NCBI RefSeq assembly: GCF_006376615.1
Contig: NZ_VEXQ01000015.1
Location: 53,597 to 117,596, forward strand
Reading direction: 5' to 3'
DNA from: Buttiauxella sp. B2
GTDB taxonomy: Bacteria > Pseudomonadota > Gammaproteobacteria > Enterobacterales > Enterobacteriaceae
DNA length: 64,000 bases
The position numbers and the translations under genes were made by a program. The notes under the pieces were generated by a model that saw only the letters and a list, made by a program, of their open reading frames with translations, was not told the DNA's origin and searched no databases. Below are positions 40,945 to 51,296 of this stretch, piece after piece (the stretch's first letter is position 1; each line of letters starts with the position of its first letter).

Positions 40945-41127
40945 TGCCACGTGAATAAACGTGGCTGGGAAGGGGGTGACAATCCCCCGCAGCCCCCGCT
41001 GCTGTGATGCCGACGAACCCGCGTAACCACTGATCTCAAGATTGGGAAGGGCGGGTAAGAATGACGCTAAGCCAGAAGACCGACCTGTCAGCCAATCCTT
41101 AACAACTCCTTCGGTGGGAAGCCAGTT
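40945..41127 (+). promoter_or_regulatory. Cobalamin riboswitch upstream of cbiA
   Basis: Conserved parts appear in order: GCCACGTG at 40946, TGGGAAGGGGGTGACAATCC at about 40965, CCCGCTGCTGTGATG, and the B12 box AGCCAGAAGACCGACCTG at 41070-41087. This is the adenosylcobalamin aptamer known from cob and btuB leaders. A following GC-rich hairpin (around 41140-41175) and the short distance to the AAGG ribosome site at 41197 suggest translational control. The whole pduX-cbiA gap of 471 bases is otherwise empty and must hold both promoters. Confidence 0.95.
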
Positions 41128-41205
41128 GTCATCAGATGCGTGCAGCCTCAGGGGTGCGCACGCGTGCGCTGACAGCCTCTCTTTGCCGAATTTTATAAGG
41201 CAACT

Positions 41206-42588
41206 ATGGCAAGGGCTGCGAAACACGCATTCGTCATTGCAGGAACCAGCAGCGGCTGCGGTAAAACAACCGTTACGCTAGGATTGCTCCGCGCCCTAAT
41301 GCAGCGCGGTCTGCGCGTTCAACCTTTCAAAATCGGCCCTGATTACCTCGACAGCGGCTGGCACAGCGCGGTTACCGGCATTGCTTCCCGTAATCTCGAC
41401 GCGTTTATGCTGCCCACTCAAACCCTCAATGGTCTGTTTGCAAAACAGATGCAACATGCGGATATCGCGGTAATTGAAGGCGTGATGGGGCTGTACGATG
41501 GTTATGGAACTGACCCAAATTATTGCAGCAGCGCTGCAATGGCAAAACAGCTCGGCTGCCCGGTGATTTTGCTGGTGGATGGCAAAGCTGTGTCCACCTC
41601 CATCGCTGCTACAGTAATGGGTTTCCAGCGATTTGACCCGACGCTAAACATCGCGGGTGTGATTCTCAATCGAGTTAACAGCGACAGCCATTATCAATTG
41701 CTTGCCGATGCCATCACGCGTTATTGCGGGCTGCCGGTTCTGGGCCGCGTGCCAGCAATGGCGGATGTGGCTTTGCCCTCACGCCATCTTGGGCTGGTCC
41801 CGGCGCAAGAGCAGACACCGAAGGATGAACGTTGGACACTTCTCGCGCAACAGATTGAGAAAACGGTCAACATCGATCAGCTGCTGTCTTTATCTCACCT
41901 GAATTCACTACCCGAAGGTGACGCGCCAACACCTCCTGATGCCGCTTTAGCTGATGGGCTAACGCTGGCACTCGCTGAAGACGAAGCCTTCAATTTTTAC
42001 TATCCGGATAACCTCGAAATGCTTGAACACGCCGGGGTGAAAATCCAGCGTTTCAGCCCTCTGCATGACGAAAAACTCCCTGATTGCCAGATGATCTGGC
42101 TGGGCGGGGGGTATCCCGAAGTCCATGCCGCAAAACTCGCCGCGAACGTTCGGATGCGCGACTCCTTGCGCAAAGCCCATCAACAACACATCCCGCTGTA
42201 TGCCGAATGCGGTGGGTTGATGTATTTGGGGGAGTCTCTTACCGATGGTGAAAGTGAAACTCACGCAATGTGTGGCGTGCTGCCAGGTCACAGCGAAATG
42301 GGTAAACGGTTGACGCGCTTTGGTTATTGCGAGGCAACAGCTTTGCACGACACATTGCTTGCCAGAAAAGGCGAAACACTGCGTGGTCACGAATTTCACT
42401 ACTCGGATTTCAGCAGCCCATTACCTGCCGCTTTCGACTGTTGTAAATGGCGAGATAGTGTCGCCGTTTCGCGTTGGCAGGGTGGTGTTCAGCACCAGGC
42501 GACCTTTGCCAGCTATCTGCATGTGCATTTCGCTCAACGCCCAGATTTGCTTAATCACTGGTTAACACTTGCGAGGGGAAACCTATGA
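41206..42588 (+). CDS. cbiA: Cobyrinic acid a,c-diamide synthase CbiA
   Basis: This is a 460-residue two-domain enzyme. An N-terminal ATP-binding domain with GTSSGCGKTT near residue 12 is followed by a C-terminal class I glutaminase domain with the nucleophile Cys in PLYAECGGLMYLG. It amidates the a and c side chains of cobyrinic acid using glutamine and ATP. It is the first gene of the cob operon, directly under the riboswitch, and overlaps cbiB by four bases. Confidence 0.97.
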   Translation: MARAAKHAFVIAGTSSGCGKTTVTLGLLRALMQRGLRVQPFKIGPDYLDSGWHSAVTGIASRNLDAFMLPTQTLNGLFAKQMQHADIAVIEGVMGLYDGYGTDPNYCSSAAMAKQLGCPVILLVDGKAVSTSIAATVMGFQRFDPTLNIAGVILNRVNSDSHYQLLADAITRYCGLPVLGRVPAMADVALPSRHLGLVPAQEQTPKDERWTLLAQQIEKTVNIDQLLSLSHLNSLPEGDAPTPPDAALADGLTLALAEDEAFNFYYPDNLEMLEHAGVKIQRFSPLHDEKLPDCQMIWLGGGYPEVHAAKLAANVRMRDSLRKAHQQHIPLYAECGGLMYLGESLTDGESETHAMCGVLPGHSEMGKRLTRFGYCEATALHDTLLARKGETLRGHEFHYSDFSSPLPAAFDCCKWRDSVAVSRWQGGVQHQATFASYLHVHFAQRPDLLNHWLTLARGNL

Positions 42589-43544
42589 CATTGCTTGCCT
42601 GGGGCGTTGCGTGGTTGTTGGATTACTGGCTTGGCGACCCGCCACATTGGCCACATCCGGTGCGCTGGATTGGCAATCTCATCACCGTTACGCAGCGCGT
42701 AGTGCGTCGGTTTTGCAAAAGCGACCGTGCTCTAAAAATCGGCGGCGGTGTGTTATGGCTGGTAGTGGTTGGGGCAACTTGGGGTGTCAGTTGGGGGATA
42801 TTGCATGTCGCAAGTCTCGTGCATCCGTGGCTCGGATGGTTGGTCGAAGTGTGGATGATTTATACCGTCCTTGCAGCGCGCTGCCTGAGTGATGCGGCAC
42901 TGGAGGTTTATCGTGCACTGAAAGAGGGAACGCTCGCCGAAAGCCGCGAGAAACTATCATGGATTGTTGGGCGTGATACCTCCCAACTGGAACGCCCGCA
43001 AATCACCCGCGCGGTAGTCGAAACCGTGGCTGAAAACAGCGTCGATGGCGTGATTGCACCACTCTTCTTCTTGTTAATAGGCGGTGCCCCGTTGGCAATG
43101 GCCTACAAAGCTATCAATACCCTCGATTCGATGGTCGGTTACAAAACTGAAAAATACCGCGCTATTGGCTATGTCAGTGCACGCCTGGACGACGCTGCTA
43201 ACTTTATTCCCGCCCGTCTGAGCTGGCTATTGTTAAGCATTTCAGCCTGGTTTCTCGGAGCTAATCCGCGCAAGGCATTGCTTGTCGGCTGGCGCGACCG
43301 CCATCAGCACAGTAGCCCAAATTGTGCGTGGTCTGAAGCGACGGTCGCGGGTGCGCTGGGTATCCGCCTCGGCGGGCCAAATAACTATTTTGGCGAACGG
43401 GTAGAAAAACCCTGGATGGGGGATGAGCAGCGCGGCATCGCCCTTGAAGACATCACTCGCACCATTCAACTGATGATGTTGGCCTCGCTGTTTGCTCTGC
43501 TGCTGTTCGCCGCACTGCGCTGGCTGGCGCTTGGTATAGCTTAA
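42585..43544 (+). CDS. cbiB: Adenosylcobinamide-phosphate synthase CbiB
   Basis: The 319-residue integral membrane protein has about five hydrophobic segments, the N-terminal DYWLGDPPHWPHPVRWIG motif and NTLDSMVGYKTEKY in the middle. It attaches the aminopropanol phosphate arm to adenosylcobyric acid. The threonine phosphate made by PduX is upstream of its substrate, linking it to the divergent neighbour. Confidence 0.97.
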   Translation: MTLLAWGVAWLLDYWLGDPPHWPHPVRWIGNLITVTQRVVRRFCKSDRALKIGGGVLWLVVVGATWGVSWGILHVASLVHPWLGWLVEVWMIYTVLAARCLSDAALEVYRALKEGTLAESREKLSWIVGRDTSQLERPQITRAVVETVAENSVDGVIAPLFFLLIGGAPLAMAYKAINTLDSMVGYKTEKYRAIGYVSARLDDAANFIPARLSWLLLSISAWFLGANPRKALLVGWRDRHQHSSPNCAWSEATVAGALGIRLGGPNNYFGERVEKPWMGDEQRGIALEDITRTIQLMMLASLFALLLFAALRWLALGIA

Positions 43545-43553
43545 GGACACCCG

Positions 43554-44186
43554 ATGAATTACTTGCAACAACCACAGCTTATTGAGCAACACAGCTTTGA
43601 AATCATCAGCGAGATTATTGCCGCTGAGCACCCAGAATACCGTTTTAACGATGCCATTCAGGAAGCGATGATCAAGCGCGTTATCCATACCACTGCCGAT
43701 TTTGAGTGGCTGGATATTCTGTGGTTTTCGCCGGATGTCATCGAACAGCTAAGCCAAAGCTTGCAGCGTGGATGCACTTTGTACACCGATACCACTATGG
43801 CGTTATCGGGGATTAATAAAACGCTACTGGCACAATTTGGTTGTAGCTGTCGTTGTTTTATCAGCGACCCGCGTGTGGTCGCCCATGCCAAAGAGCAGAG
43901 CATTACCCGTTCTATGGCCGCGGTAGATCTCGCGCTGGAAGAAGAGGGCGAGAAGGTTTTCGTCTTTGGCAACGCACCTACCGCACTGTTTCGATTGCTG
44001 GAAAAAGGCGCTCAACCGGCAGCCGTTATCGGTGTGCCGGTAGGGTTTGTTGGTGCTGAAGAATCCAAAGAAGCGTTGGTTGAAAGCGGCTTGCCTGCGA
44101 TTGCTGCGCGTGGACGTAAAGGCGGTAGCAATGTGGCTGCTGCCATCGTCAATGCTCTACTTTACCGCTTGCGGGAGGTAGCGTGA
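43554..44186 (+). CDS. cbiC: Cobalt-precorrin-8 methylmutase CbiC
   Basis: This 210-residue protein of the precorrin isomerase family moves the C11 methyl group to C12. The conserved [14 protein letters not shown] stretch holds the catalytic His at about residue 46. [15 protein letters not shown] and [20 protein letters not shown] are C-terminal family motifs. It follows cbiB after nine bases and overlaps cbiD by four. Confidence 0.97.
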   Translation: MNYLQQPQLIEQHSFEIISEIIAAEHPEYRFNDAIQEAMIKRVIHTTADFEWLDILWFSPDVIEQLSQSLQRGCTLYTDTTMALSGINKTLLAQFGCSCRCFISDPRVVAHAKEQSITRSMAAVDLALEEEGEKVFVFGNAPTALFRLLEKGAQPAAVIGVPVGFVGAEESKEALVESGLPAIAARGRKGGSNVAAAIVNALLYRLREVA

Positions 44187-45319
44187 GCGAGCAACACGCC
44201 GACTGCGTCTGGCATAAAGGCAAGGCGTACCGTAAAGGTTACACCACCGGTTCGTGTGCCACTGCTGCGGCAAAAGTTGCAGCGTTGATGGTTTTGCGCC
44301 AAAACGTGATTGACCAGGTTTCAATTGTGACGCCGTCCGGTGTCACGCTGCACCTCAATGTTGAAATGCCAATTATTGAAGGGCAGCAGGCAACTGCGGC
44401 GATTCGTAAAGACGGCGGTGATGACGTTGATGCTACGCACGGCATGCTTATTTTCGCCCGCGTGCAGCTGAACGACAGCGGCATTATCCGGCTTCATGGT
44501 GGTACGGGTGTTGGTGTCGTGACGCGCAAAGGCATTGGTTTACCGATGGGTGAATCTGCAATTAACCGCACGCCACGTCAGACCATTGAGGCCGCAGTAC
44601 GTGAAGTTATCGGCACTGACCGTGGCGCTGAAATTGAAATTTTTGCACCGGAAGGTGAGGCGCGGGCAAAGAAAACTTATAACCATCGCCTCGGTATCTT
44701 GGGCGGTATTTCTATTATTGGCACCACCGGAATTGTGATGCCAATGTCTGAAGAAAGCTGGAAGCGCTCGCTCGCACTTGAGCTGGAAATGAAGCGTGCC
44801 GCCGGGCTGGATAAAGTGATTCTGGTGCCTGGCAACCACGGCGAACGTTTTGTACGCGAACAGCTGCAACTGGATAGCGAATGCGTAGTGACGATGAGCA
44901 ATTTCGTCGGCTACATGATTCAGGAAGCGGTGCGGCTGGAATATCGCCATATCGTTCTGATTGGTCACCCAGGCAAGCTGGTAAAAGTTGCCGCCGGAAT
45001 TTTCCACACTCACAGCCACATTGCTGATGGGCGCATGGAAACACTGGTCGCTCATCTGGCATTAATGGGTGCACCGTTTGCGCTACTGGAAGCCGTAAGC
45101 CAGTGCGACACCACCGAGGCCGCGCTTGAGATCATCACCGAACAGGGCTGGCTTGGCGTATTCGAGCGCCTGGCCTGCCGCATCTGCGAACGAGTCGACG
45201 AAATGCTGCGCTTTACCCAATCCCCACCAAAATGCGACGCCATTTTATTCTCGTTTGATAACCAGATTTTAGGCAGCAGCCGCCCCGTGGTTGATATTGC
45301 GCAGGCATTGCGATGCTAA
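44183..45319 (+). CDS. cbiD: Cobalt-precorrin-5B C1-methyltransferase CbiD
   Basis: A 378-residue protein starting at [22 protein letters not shown] at the N-terminus and [18 protein letters not shown] are family hallmarks. It methylates C1 with S-adenosylmethionine in the anaerobic pathway and is unrelated in fold to the other cobalt-precorrin methylases. It overlaps both neighbours (cbiC by four bases, cbiE by seven). Confidence 0.97.
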   Translation: MSEQHADCVWHKGKAYRKGYTTGSCATAAAKVAALMVLRQNVIDQVSIVTPSGVTLHLNVEMPIIEGQQATAAIRKDGGDDVDATHGMLIFARVQLNDSGIIRLHGGTGVGVVTRKGIGLPMGESAINRTPRQTIEAAVREVIGTDRGAEIEIFAPEGEARAKKTYNHRLGILGGISIIGTTGIVMPMSEESWKRSLALELEMKRAAGLDKVILVPGNHGERFVREQLQLDSECVVTMSNFVGYMIQEAVRLEYRHIVLIGHPGKLVKVAAGIFHTHSHIADGRMETLVAHLALMGAPFALLEAVSQCDTTEAALEIITEQGWLGVFERLACRICERVDEMLRFTQSPPKCDAILFSFDNQILGSSRPVVDIAQALRC

Positions 45320-45915
45320 CCGTAGTAGGCATTGGCCCGGGTGACACGGAATACCTGACCTTTCAGGCACGTAGCGCGATTGATAGCGCTGACATTCTGG
45401 TCGGTGGAGCTCGCCAGTTGGCACTTTTTGCTGAATTTAGTGGTGAAACACGTCTGCTGGACGCTGATCTTGACGGCTTAATCCTCTGGCTTCATGAGCG
45501 TATCAATCAGCGCGTGGTGGTGCTGGCTTCCGGTGACCCGCTGGTTTACGGCATCGGTAAACGCCTGGTAGCAAACTTCACGCCAGAACAGCTGTGCATT
45601 ATTCCTGGCATTAGCTCGATTCAATACCTGTGCGCGAAAGCGGCGGTCGATATGAACGACTTATGGATAACCAGCAGTCATGGACGTGAACCGGATTTTC
45701 AAGCGATTGCCGCGCACCAAAAAGTGGCAATGGTGACAGACAAAAACATCGGGCCATATGCCATCGCCCAGGCGTTGCTGGCTCGAGGCCTAAATTCAAC
45801 GCTTATTATTGGCGAGAATCTCTCGTCTGCAGATGAACGAATCCATTGCCTGCGTGCTGCTGATGTGGCGCGAAGCTACGCGATGAACGTGGTGGTTATC
45901 CTCAATGAAAGATGA
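45313..45915 (+). CDS. cbiE: Cobalt-precorrin-7 C5-methyltransferase CbiE
   Basis: The 200-residue tetrapyrrole methylase begins [15 protein letters not shown] and has [11 protein letters not shown] and [14 protein letters not shown], the usual SAM- and substrate-binding motifs. It methylates C5. In many bacteria it is fused to CbiT as CobL; here the two are separate and overlap by 11 bases, as in Salmonella. Confidence 0.97.
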   Translation: MLTVVGIGPGDTEYLTFQARSAIDSADILVGGARQLALFAEFSGETRLLDADLDGLILWLHERINQRVVVLASGDPLVYGIGKRLVANFTPEQLCIIPGISSIQYLCAKAAVDMNDLWITSSHGREPDFQAIAAHQKVAMVTDKNIGPYAIAQALLARGLNSTLIIGENLSSADERIHCLRAADVARSYAMNVVVILNER

Positions 45916-46474
45916 GTTTTTTTTACGTGGCGCACGCGTGCCGATGACCAAAGAAGTAGTACGCACTCAGGCACTGGAGCGTTTGCAGCTCCAGAACGCG
46001 CAGCGATTTATCGACATTGGTGCTGGCACCGGCAGCGTGTCGCTTGAAGCGGCAATGCGCTATCCGCAATTGCAGGTGATGGCGATTGAACGCAATCCAG
46101 ACGCGCTAGCGCTAATGGCTGAAAACCGTGAGCTGTTTGCCTGCCCGAACGTTGAGATTATCAGTGGATACGCACCGATAGGGCTGACCGTGTTGGCCGA
46201 TGCGGTATTCATCGGCGGTAGCGGCGGGCTGTTAACCGAACTCATCGACTGGTCGTTGGCACATTTGCATCCAGGCGGGCGTCTGGTCATGACCTTTATC
46301 CTGCTTGAAAACTTAACCTGCGCGTTAACCCACCTTGAGCAGTGCGCAATCCGCGATTTTGACTGTCTGCAACTGCAAGTGGCAAACCTCGCAACGCTTG
46401 GCAGTGGGCACTACTTCAAACCGAACAATCCCACCTATCTGATTTCTTGCCTCAAGGAAGGAAGCGATGACTAA
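45905..46474 (+). CDS. cbiT: Cobalt-precorrin-6B C15-methyltransferase (decarboxylating) CbiT
   Basis: This 189-residue Rossmann-fold methyltransferase has [16 protein letters not shown] near residue 36 as the SAM motif and [13 protein letters not shown] further on. It methylates C15 and removes the ring C acetate carboxyl. It overlaps cbiE by 11 bases and cbiF by eight. Confidence 0.97.
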   Translation: MKDEFFLRGARVPMTKEVVRTQALERLQLQNAQRFIDIGAGTGSVSLEAAMRYPQLQVMAIERNPDALALMAENRELFACPNVEIISGYAPIGLTVLADAVFIGGSGGLLTELIDWSLAHLHPGGRLVMTFILLENLTCALTHLEQCAIRDFDCLQLQVANLATLGSGHYFKPNNPTYLISCLKEGSDD

Positions 46475-47240
46475 AATTTTTGATACCCGCAAAGTCTGGT
46501 TCGTCGGCGCAGGCCCTGGCGACAAAGAGCTGATAACCCTGAAGGGCTATCGCATCTTGCAGCAGGCAGAAGTGGTGATTTATGCCGGTTCACTCATCAA
46601 CCCTGAGCTGCTGGATTACTGCCAGGCGGGGGCTGAATGCCACGACAGCGCCGGGCTAAACCTTGAGCAAATTATTGAGCTGATGGAAAACGCAATCAAA
46701 GCGGGCAAGTTGGTGGTGCGCCTACAAACCGGTGATCTTTCGTTGTATGGCTCAATTCGCGAACAGGGTGAGATGCTCACTAAACTCGGAATTGGCTACG
46801 TGTCCGTACCGGGCGTAAGCGCATTTTTGGGAGCCGCCGCGCAACTTGGCGTGGAATATACCGTACCGGAAGTGTCACAGAGCCTGATCATTACGCGCAT
46901 CGAAGGCCGCACGCCAATGCCGCCGCTCGAACAGCTTGAATCGTTCGCCAGACACCAAACCTCGATGGCTATTTTTCTTTCGGTGCAGCGTATTCATCGC
47001 GTGGCGGAGCGTCTGATTGAAGGGGGATACCCTGCGGACACGCCTGTTGCGGTGGTCTACAAAGCCACCTGGTCTGATTGCCAGGAATTACGTGGCACGC
47101 TTACGGATATCGCAGAAAAAGTGCGTGAAGCGGGGATCCGTAAAACAGCGCTGATCATGGTTGGGGCATTTCTTGGCGAGGAGTATCACTACTCCAAACT
47201 CTACGACGCAGGATTCAGCCATGAATACCGCAAGGCCTGA
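46467..47240 (+). CDS. cbiF: Cobalt-precorrin-4 C11-methyltransferase CbiF
   Basis: The 257-residue tetrapyrrole methylase has [19 protein letters not shown] at the start, [29 protein letters not shown] and [15 protein letters not shown]. It methylates C11. cbiG starts within its last 20 bases. Confidence 0.97.
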   Translation: MTKIFDTRKVWFVGAGPGDKELITLKGYRILQQAEVVIYAGSLINPELLDYCQAGAECHDSAGLNLEQIIELMENAIKAGKLVVRLQTGDLSLYGSIREQGEMLTKLGIGYVSVPGVSAFLGAAAQLGVEYTVPEVSQSLIITRIEGRTPMPPLEQLESFARHQTSMAIFLSVQRIHRVAERLIEGGYPADTPVAVVYKATWSDCQELRGTLTDIAEKVREAGIRKTALIMVGAFLGEEYHYSKLYDAGFSHEYRKA

Positions 47241-48282
47241 GTCGATTGCTCTGTTTTGCCTGACCCCCGGCGGTGTTGCGCTAGCACAACGGCTGCGCAG
47301 CAAATTACCACTGACCTGTTTTACCAGTGAAAAGCTGCTGCAACCGGGGTTTATTCCCTTCGGTGGCAGCTTCGCACAAACCGTAGAACAGGCGTTTAGC
47401 CAGTATTCTGCGCTGGTGTTTATCGCCGCGACTGGAATTGTGGTGCGCGTGATTGCGCCGCTAGTGTGTGACAAGTTGCAAGACCCGGCAATCGTGGTAA
47501 TGGATGAGCGCGCAGAGCATGTTATCAGCCTGCTTTCGGGGCATATGGGCGGTGCCAATGCGCTAACTCGCCATCTTGCCGAGCTGTTAAATGCCGATCC
47601 CGTGATAACTACCGCAACCGACGTAAACCAACTGGCGGCACTTGATACGCTGGCGGCAAAACTTAACGCGACTACGCTGGATTTTCGCCAGACGGTGAAA
47701 ACTATTAACCAAATGCTGGTAAGCCAGCAGCGCGTTGGGTTGTGGTGGGACCGTGATTTTGCACAAAACGCTGAGTGTTACGACACTCGCGGTTTTGTCC
47801 CTATCGATAATCTCGCGGTACTGCCAGAGCTTGATGCGTTGGTATGCGTGACGTTGCGTGCAGAATTGCCGCCGCAAAACATCCCACTTTATAAGCTGGT
47901 GCCTAAACGCGTGGTCGCCGGAATAGGCTGTCGCCGCGATACCTCGCCACAAACAGTGGCTACGCTTCTGAGTCAGCAACTGGCGGAGAATAATTTTGAC
48001 TCGCTGGCGCTCAGTGCAATAGGCAGCGTGACCCTCAAACAAGATGAACCTGCGTTACTTGAACTGGTACTGCGTCATCAAATCCCGTTCAAACTTTTTG
48101 ACGTTGACCAACTTGCCCAACACGAGCAGCGATTTCCGTCGTCGGAATTTGTGCGCCTGACCGTGGGCGTTGGCAGTGTGTCGCAACCGGCTGCGTGGCT
48201 GATGAGCAACGGGAATCTGGTTGGCAACACCCTGCGTGAGCAAGGCGTAACAATAACTTTAGGAGTTTCAGACAAATGTTAA
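47221..48282 (+). CDS. cbiG: Cobalt-precorrin-5A hydrolase CbiG
   Basis: The ATG at 47221 gives 353 residues ([18 protein letters not shown]), matching Salmonella CbiG; earlier starts inside cbiF are unlikely. Three parts are visible: an N-terminal domain, a central domain with [20 protein letters not shown] and [19 protein letters not shown], and a C-terminal domain with AGIGCRRDT and [14 protein letters not shown]. It opens the delta-lactone and releases acetaldehyde from C20. Confidence 0.97.
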   Translation: MNTARPESIALFCLTPGGVALAQRLRSKLPLTCFTSEKLLQPGFIPFGGSFAQTVEQAFSQYSALVFIAATGIVVRVIAPLVCDKLQDPAIVVMDERAEHVISLLSGHMGGANALTRHLAELLNADPVITTATDVNQLAALDTLAAKLNATTLDFRQTVKTINQMLVSQQRVGLWWDRDFAQNAECYDTRGFVPIDNLAVLPELDALVCVTLRAELPPQNIPLYKLVPKRVVAGIGCRRDTSPQTVATLLSQQLAENNFDSLALSAIGSVTLKQDEPALLELVLRHQIPFKLFDVDQLAQHEQRFPSSEFVRLTVGVGSVSQPAAWLMSNGNLVGNTLREQGVTITLGVSDKC

Positions 48283-49001
48283 CGGTAATTGGCATTGGCC
48301 CTGGTAGCGAAGCCATGATGACTCAGGAAGCCATTGCTGCCCTGCAAGAAGCTGAAATTGTCGTCGGTTATAAAACCTATACCCATCTGGTGAAGCCATT
48401 AACGGGCGACAAACAGGTGATCAAAACCGGTATGTGCAAAGAGATTGAACGCTGCCAAACCGCTATTGAACTGGCACAGGCCGGGCATAAAGTGGCGCTA
48501 ATCAGCAGTGGCGATGCCGGGATTTACGGTATGGCAGGTCTGGTGCTGGAACTGGTCACCAGCCAGCAACTGGATATTGAAGTGCGCCTGGTTGCTGGCA
48601 TCACTGCCAGTATCGCCGCCGCATCATTACTGGGTGCGCCACTGATGCACGATTTCTGCCATATCAGCCTTAGCGATTTGTTAACGCCGTGGCCGGTTAT
48701 CGAAAAACGCATTATTGCGGCGGCGTCGGCTGATTTTGTTATCTGCTTCTACAACCCGCGCAGCCGTGGCCGTGAAGGGCATCTGGCGCGTGCATTCGAA
48801 TTAATGAGCGAATTTACCCACCCGCAAACGCCTGTTGGCGTGGTGAAAGCTGCCGGGCGTAAAAAAGAACAAAAATGGCTGACCACTTTTGATGAGATGG
48901 ACTTTGAGCCGGTCGATATGACGAGCCTGGTGATTGTCGGTAACAAGACGACTTTTGTGCGCGACGGTTTAATGATTACTCCACGAGGCTATGAGCTGTG
49001 A
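48276..49001 (+). CDS. cbiH: Cobalt-precorrin-3 C17-methyltransferase CbiH
   Basis: This 241-residue tetrapyrrole methylase starts [16 protein letters not shown] and has ISSGDAGIYGMAG and VAGITASIAAASLLGAPLMH. It methylates C17 and carries out ring contraction in the anaerobic pathway. It overlaps cbiG by seven bases and cbiJ by four. Confidence 0.97.
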   Translation: MLTVIGIGPGSEAMMTQEAIAALQEAEIVVGYKTYTHLVKPLTGDKQVIKTGMCKEIERCQTAIELAQAGHKVALISSGDAGIYGMAGLVLELVTSQQLDIEVRLVAGITASIAAASLLGAPLMHDFCHISLSDLLTPWPVIEKRIIAAASADFVICFYNPRSRGREGHLARAFELMSEFTHPQTPVGVVKAAGRKKEQKWLTTFDEMDFEPVDMTSLVIVGNKTTFVRDGLMITPRGYEL

Positions 49002-49786
49002 GTGAGCCGCAAGTGCTGGTGTTTGGTGGAACCAGTGATGCGCGATTTATCTGCCAAATTCTCGATGAGCAGCGCATTTCATACACCTTGTCGGTGGCGA
49101 CCGCGGTGGGGGAGGCGCTTGCGGGCAACATCAACGGCAAGATCCGTGTCGGGCGTATCGACAGCGATGAAATTGCTGACTGGTTGGTGAGTAATGCAGT
49201 GCGGTGGGTGATTGACGCCTCGCATCCGTATGCCGAGCTCCTGAGTCGCAATATTACCCACGCCTGCAAATATGCGGACGTGACACTCAGCCGTTACCAG
49301 CGCCGCAGCGAGCTTAACGATTTGGAACACCCGTTGCTGCATAAAGTTCCCAGCCTGCCAGCCGCATGTGCGGTGGCCCGGAATTACGGCCCACGCGTGT
49401 TGCTGACCACAGGCAGTAAAGAGCTGGCGGCGTATCAACAAGGTTTGCCTGGTAAAACTCTGCTAGTGCGCGTGTTGCCGACCTGCGAAGTGATTGCTGA
49501 GTGCGAAGCGTTGGGGCTGGGCGTGGACAATATTATTGCGTTGCGCGGCCCGTTTAGCGCCGATTTCAACGCCACAATGTACGCCTGGTGCTCGCCCGAC
49601 GTGGTGATAACCAAAGAGTCCGGTGCGGAAGGCGGCTATCTCGATAAGGTCAATCCCGCGCTTGAGCAAAGTATCCCGTGTGTCGTTGTGACGCGCCCGC
49701 AAGCGCAGGTTTTTGGCCCTGAACTGCTTCAAAGCCGTGAAGACGTTAATCACCGTGTAGCACGTTGGCTGCAAGAGAGGAAATAA
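48998..49786 (+). CDS. cbiJ: Cobalt-precorrin-6A reductase CbiJ
   Basis: The 262-residue protein starts at GTG within the cbiH stop. It has VLVFGGTSDARFICQIL, a nucleotide-binding start, then VIDASHPYAELLSRN and VVITKESGAEGGYLDKV, all typical of CobK/CbiJ. It reduces the macrocycle with a pyridine nucleotide. It shares one base with the next gene. Confidence 0.96.
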   Translation: MSEPQVLVFGGTSDARFICQILDEQRISYTLSVATAVGEALAGNINGKIRVGRIDSDEIADWLVSNAVRWVIDASHPYAELLSRNITHACKYADVTLSRYQRRSELNDLEHPLLHKVPSLPAACAVARNYGPRVLLTTGSKELAAYQQGLPGKTLLVRVLPTCEVIAECEALGLGVDNIIALRGPFSADFNATMYAWCSPDVVITKESGAEGGYLDKVNPALEQSIPCVVVTRPQAQVFGPELLQSREDVNHRVARWLQERK

Positions 49787-50583
49787 TGAAAAAAGCCCTG
49801 TTAGTTATCAGTTTTGGCACCAGTTACCACGATACCTGTACCAAAAACATTGTTGCTTGCGAAGATCAACTCGCCAGCACTTTTGCTGACCGCGACCTGT
49901 TCCGCGCTTTTACCTCCGGTATGATTATTCGCAAGTTAAAAAGCCGCGATAATCTGGACATAGACTCACCTGCGCAAGCCTTGCTTCGCCTGGCCAGGCT
50001 GGGTTATCAGGACGTGGCGGTGCAATCGCTGCACGTAATAAACGGTGATGAATACGAAAAAATTGCCCGTGAAGTACAGGCGCACAGCCATCTTTTCCAG
50101 CGCCTGGTTTTGGGTAATGCGTTACTGAGTGATTTCAATGACTACGAGCTGCTGCTCAGTGCGTTGCAAAGCCAGATGCCACCACTGGAGCCCGACGAAC
50201 GTGTTGTGTTCATGGGCCACGGTGCCAGCCATCATGCGTTTTCCGCTTATGCCTGTCTTGACCATCTCATGGCGGCACGCCAAATTCCGGCACGCGTTGG
50301 CGCGGTTGAGAGTTATCCGGAAATTGACCAAATCCTGAGTGGCTTGCTGCGAGAAAAGGTGTGCAAAGTCCATTTGATGCCGCTGATGTTGGTGGCGGGT
50401 GACCATGCGATTAATGACATGGCGTCTGACGAAGAAGGCTCATGGAAAGCGCAGTTGCATGAAGCGGGTATCGACGCACAGCCCTGGTTACAAGGTTTGG
50501 GTGAAAACCCGCAAATTCGCGCCATGTTCGTTAACCATTTACAGCGTGCCCTGGAAAAATCAAATGCTGAGGTAACAGTATGA
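49786..50583 (+). CDS. cbiK: Anaerobic sirohydrochlorin cobaltochelatase CbiK
   Basis: The ATG at 49786 gives 265 residues beginning MKKALLVISFGTSYHDTC; the frame open from 49765 lies within cbiJ. The chelatase signature VVFMGHGASHHAFSAYACLD holds the first active-site His and MPLMLVAGDHAINDMAS the second. It inserts cobalt early into sirohydrochlorin, defining the oxygen-independent pathway. It overlaps cbiJ by one base and cbiL by four. Confidence 0.97.
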   Translation: MKKALLVISFGTSYHDTCTKNIVACEDQLASTFADRDLFRAFTSGMIIRKLKSRDNLDIDSPAQALLRLARLGYQDVAVQSLHVINGDEYEKIAREVQAHSHLFQRLVLGNALLSDFNDYELLLSALQSQMPPLEPDERVVFMGHGASHHAFSAYACLDHLMAARQIPARVGAVESYPEIDQILSGLLREKVCKVHLMPLMLVAGDHAINDMASDEEGSWKAQLHEAGIDAQPWLQGLGENPQIRAMFVNHLQRALEKSNAEVTV

Positions 50584-51293
50584 GCGGCCGTTTGTATGCC
50601 CTTGGCACCGGCCCTGGTGCCAGTGATCTGATCACCGTTCGTGCGGCACGTATTATTGGCAAGCTGGATGTGCTGTTTGCACCGGCAGGCCGCAAAGGCG
50701 GTGATAGCCTGGCGCTTTCGATTGTGCGCGAATACCTCAACGACACCACCGAAGTGCGTACTTGCCACTTCCCAATGAGTGCGGATAACGACGAAAAAGC
50801 GCAGGTATGGGATGAAACTGCTGCCGCTTTGCAGCACGAAGTGGAGCAGGGCAAGCAGGTCGGTTTTATCACGCTGGGCGATTCAATGTTATTCAGCACC
50901 TGGGTGTTTTTGCTGGCGCGGATTGGCAACCCGGAGTGGCTGGAAATCGTCCCTGGCGTCACCTCTTTTGCCGCCATTGCCTCACGTGCACAACTACCTC
51001 TGGCTATGGAGCAGCAGTCGCTGGCGGTGATGTCTTGCACTGCTTCGCATCATGCCCTGACTGAGGCCTTACGTTCGCATGACTGTGTGGTGTTGATGAA
51101 AGTCTACGGGCGTTTCGCACAGATCAAGGCCCTGCTCCAACATCTCGGGCTTATCGGCCACGCGCTATTAATGGCGGAAGCAACATTACCAGGTGAGCAG
51201 TGCTGGCGTCATCTTGATGAGGTACCAGATGATCAAAAACTGCCCTATTTCTCGACCATTTTAGTTAACAAACAGTGGAGTCATCGAGGTTAA
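50580..51293 (+). CDS. cbiL: Cobalt-precorrin-2 C20-methyltransferase CbiL
   Basis: This 237-residue tetrapyrrole methylase has GRLYALGTGPGASDLITVRA at the N-terminus, FITLGDSMLFSTW and VPGVTSFAAIASRAQLPLA. It methylates C20, the first methylation after cobalt insertion. It is coupled to cbiK by a four-base overlap, placing the two consecutive enzymes together. Confidence 0.97.
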   Translation: MSGRLYALGTGPGASDLITVRAARIIGKLDVLFAPAGRKGGDSLALSIVREYLNDTTEVRTCHFPMSADNDEKAQVWDETAAALQHEVEQGKQVGFITLGDSMLFSTWVFLLARIGNPEWLEIVPGVTSFAAIASRAQLPLAMEQQSLAVMSCTASHHALTEALRSHDCVVLMKVYGRFAQIKALLQHLGLIGHALLMAEATLPGEQCWRHLDEVPDDQKLPYFSTILVNKQWSHRG

Positions 51294-51296
51294 ATC

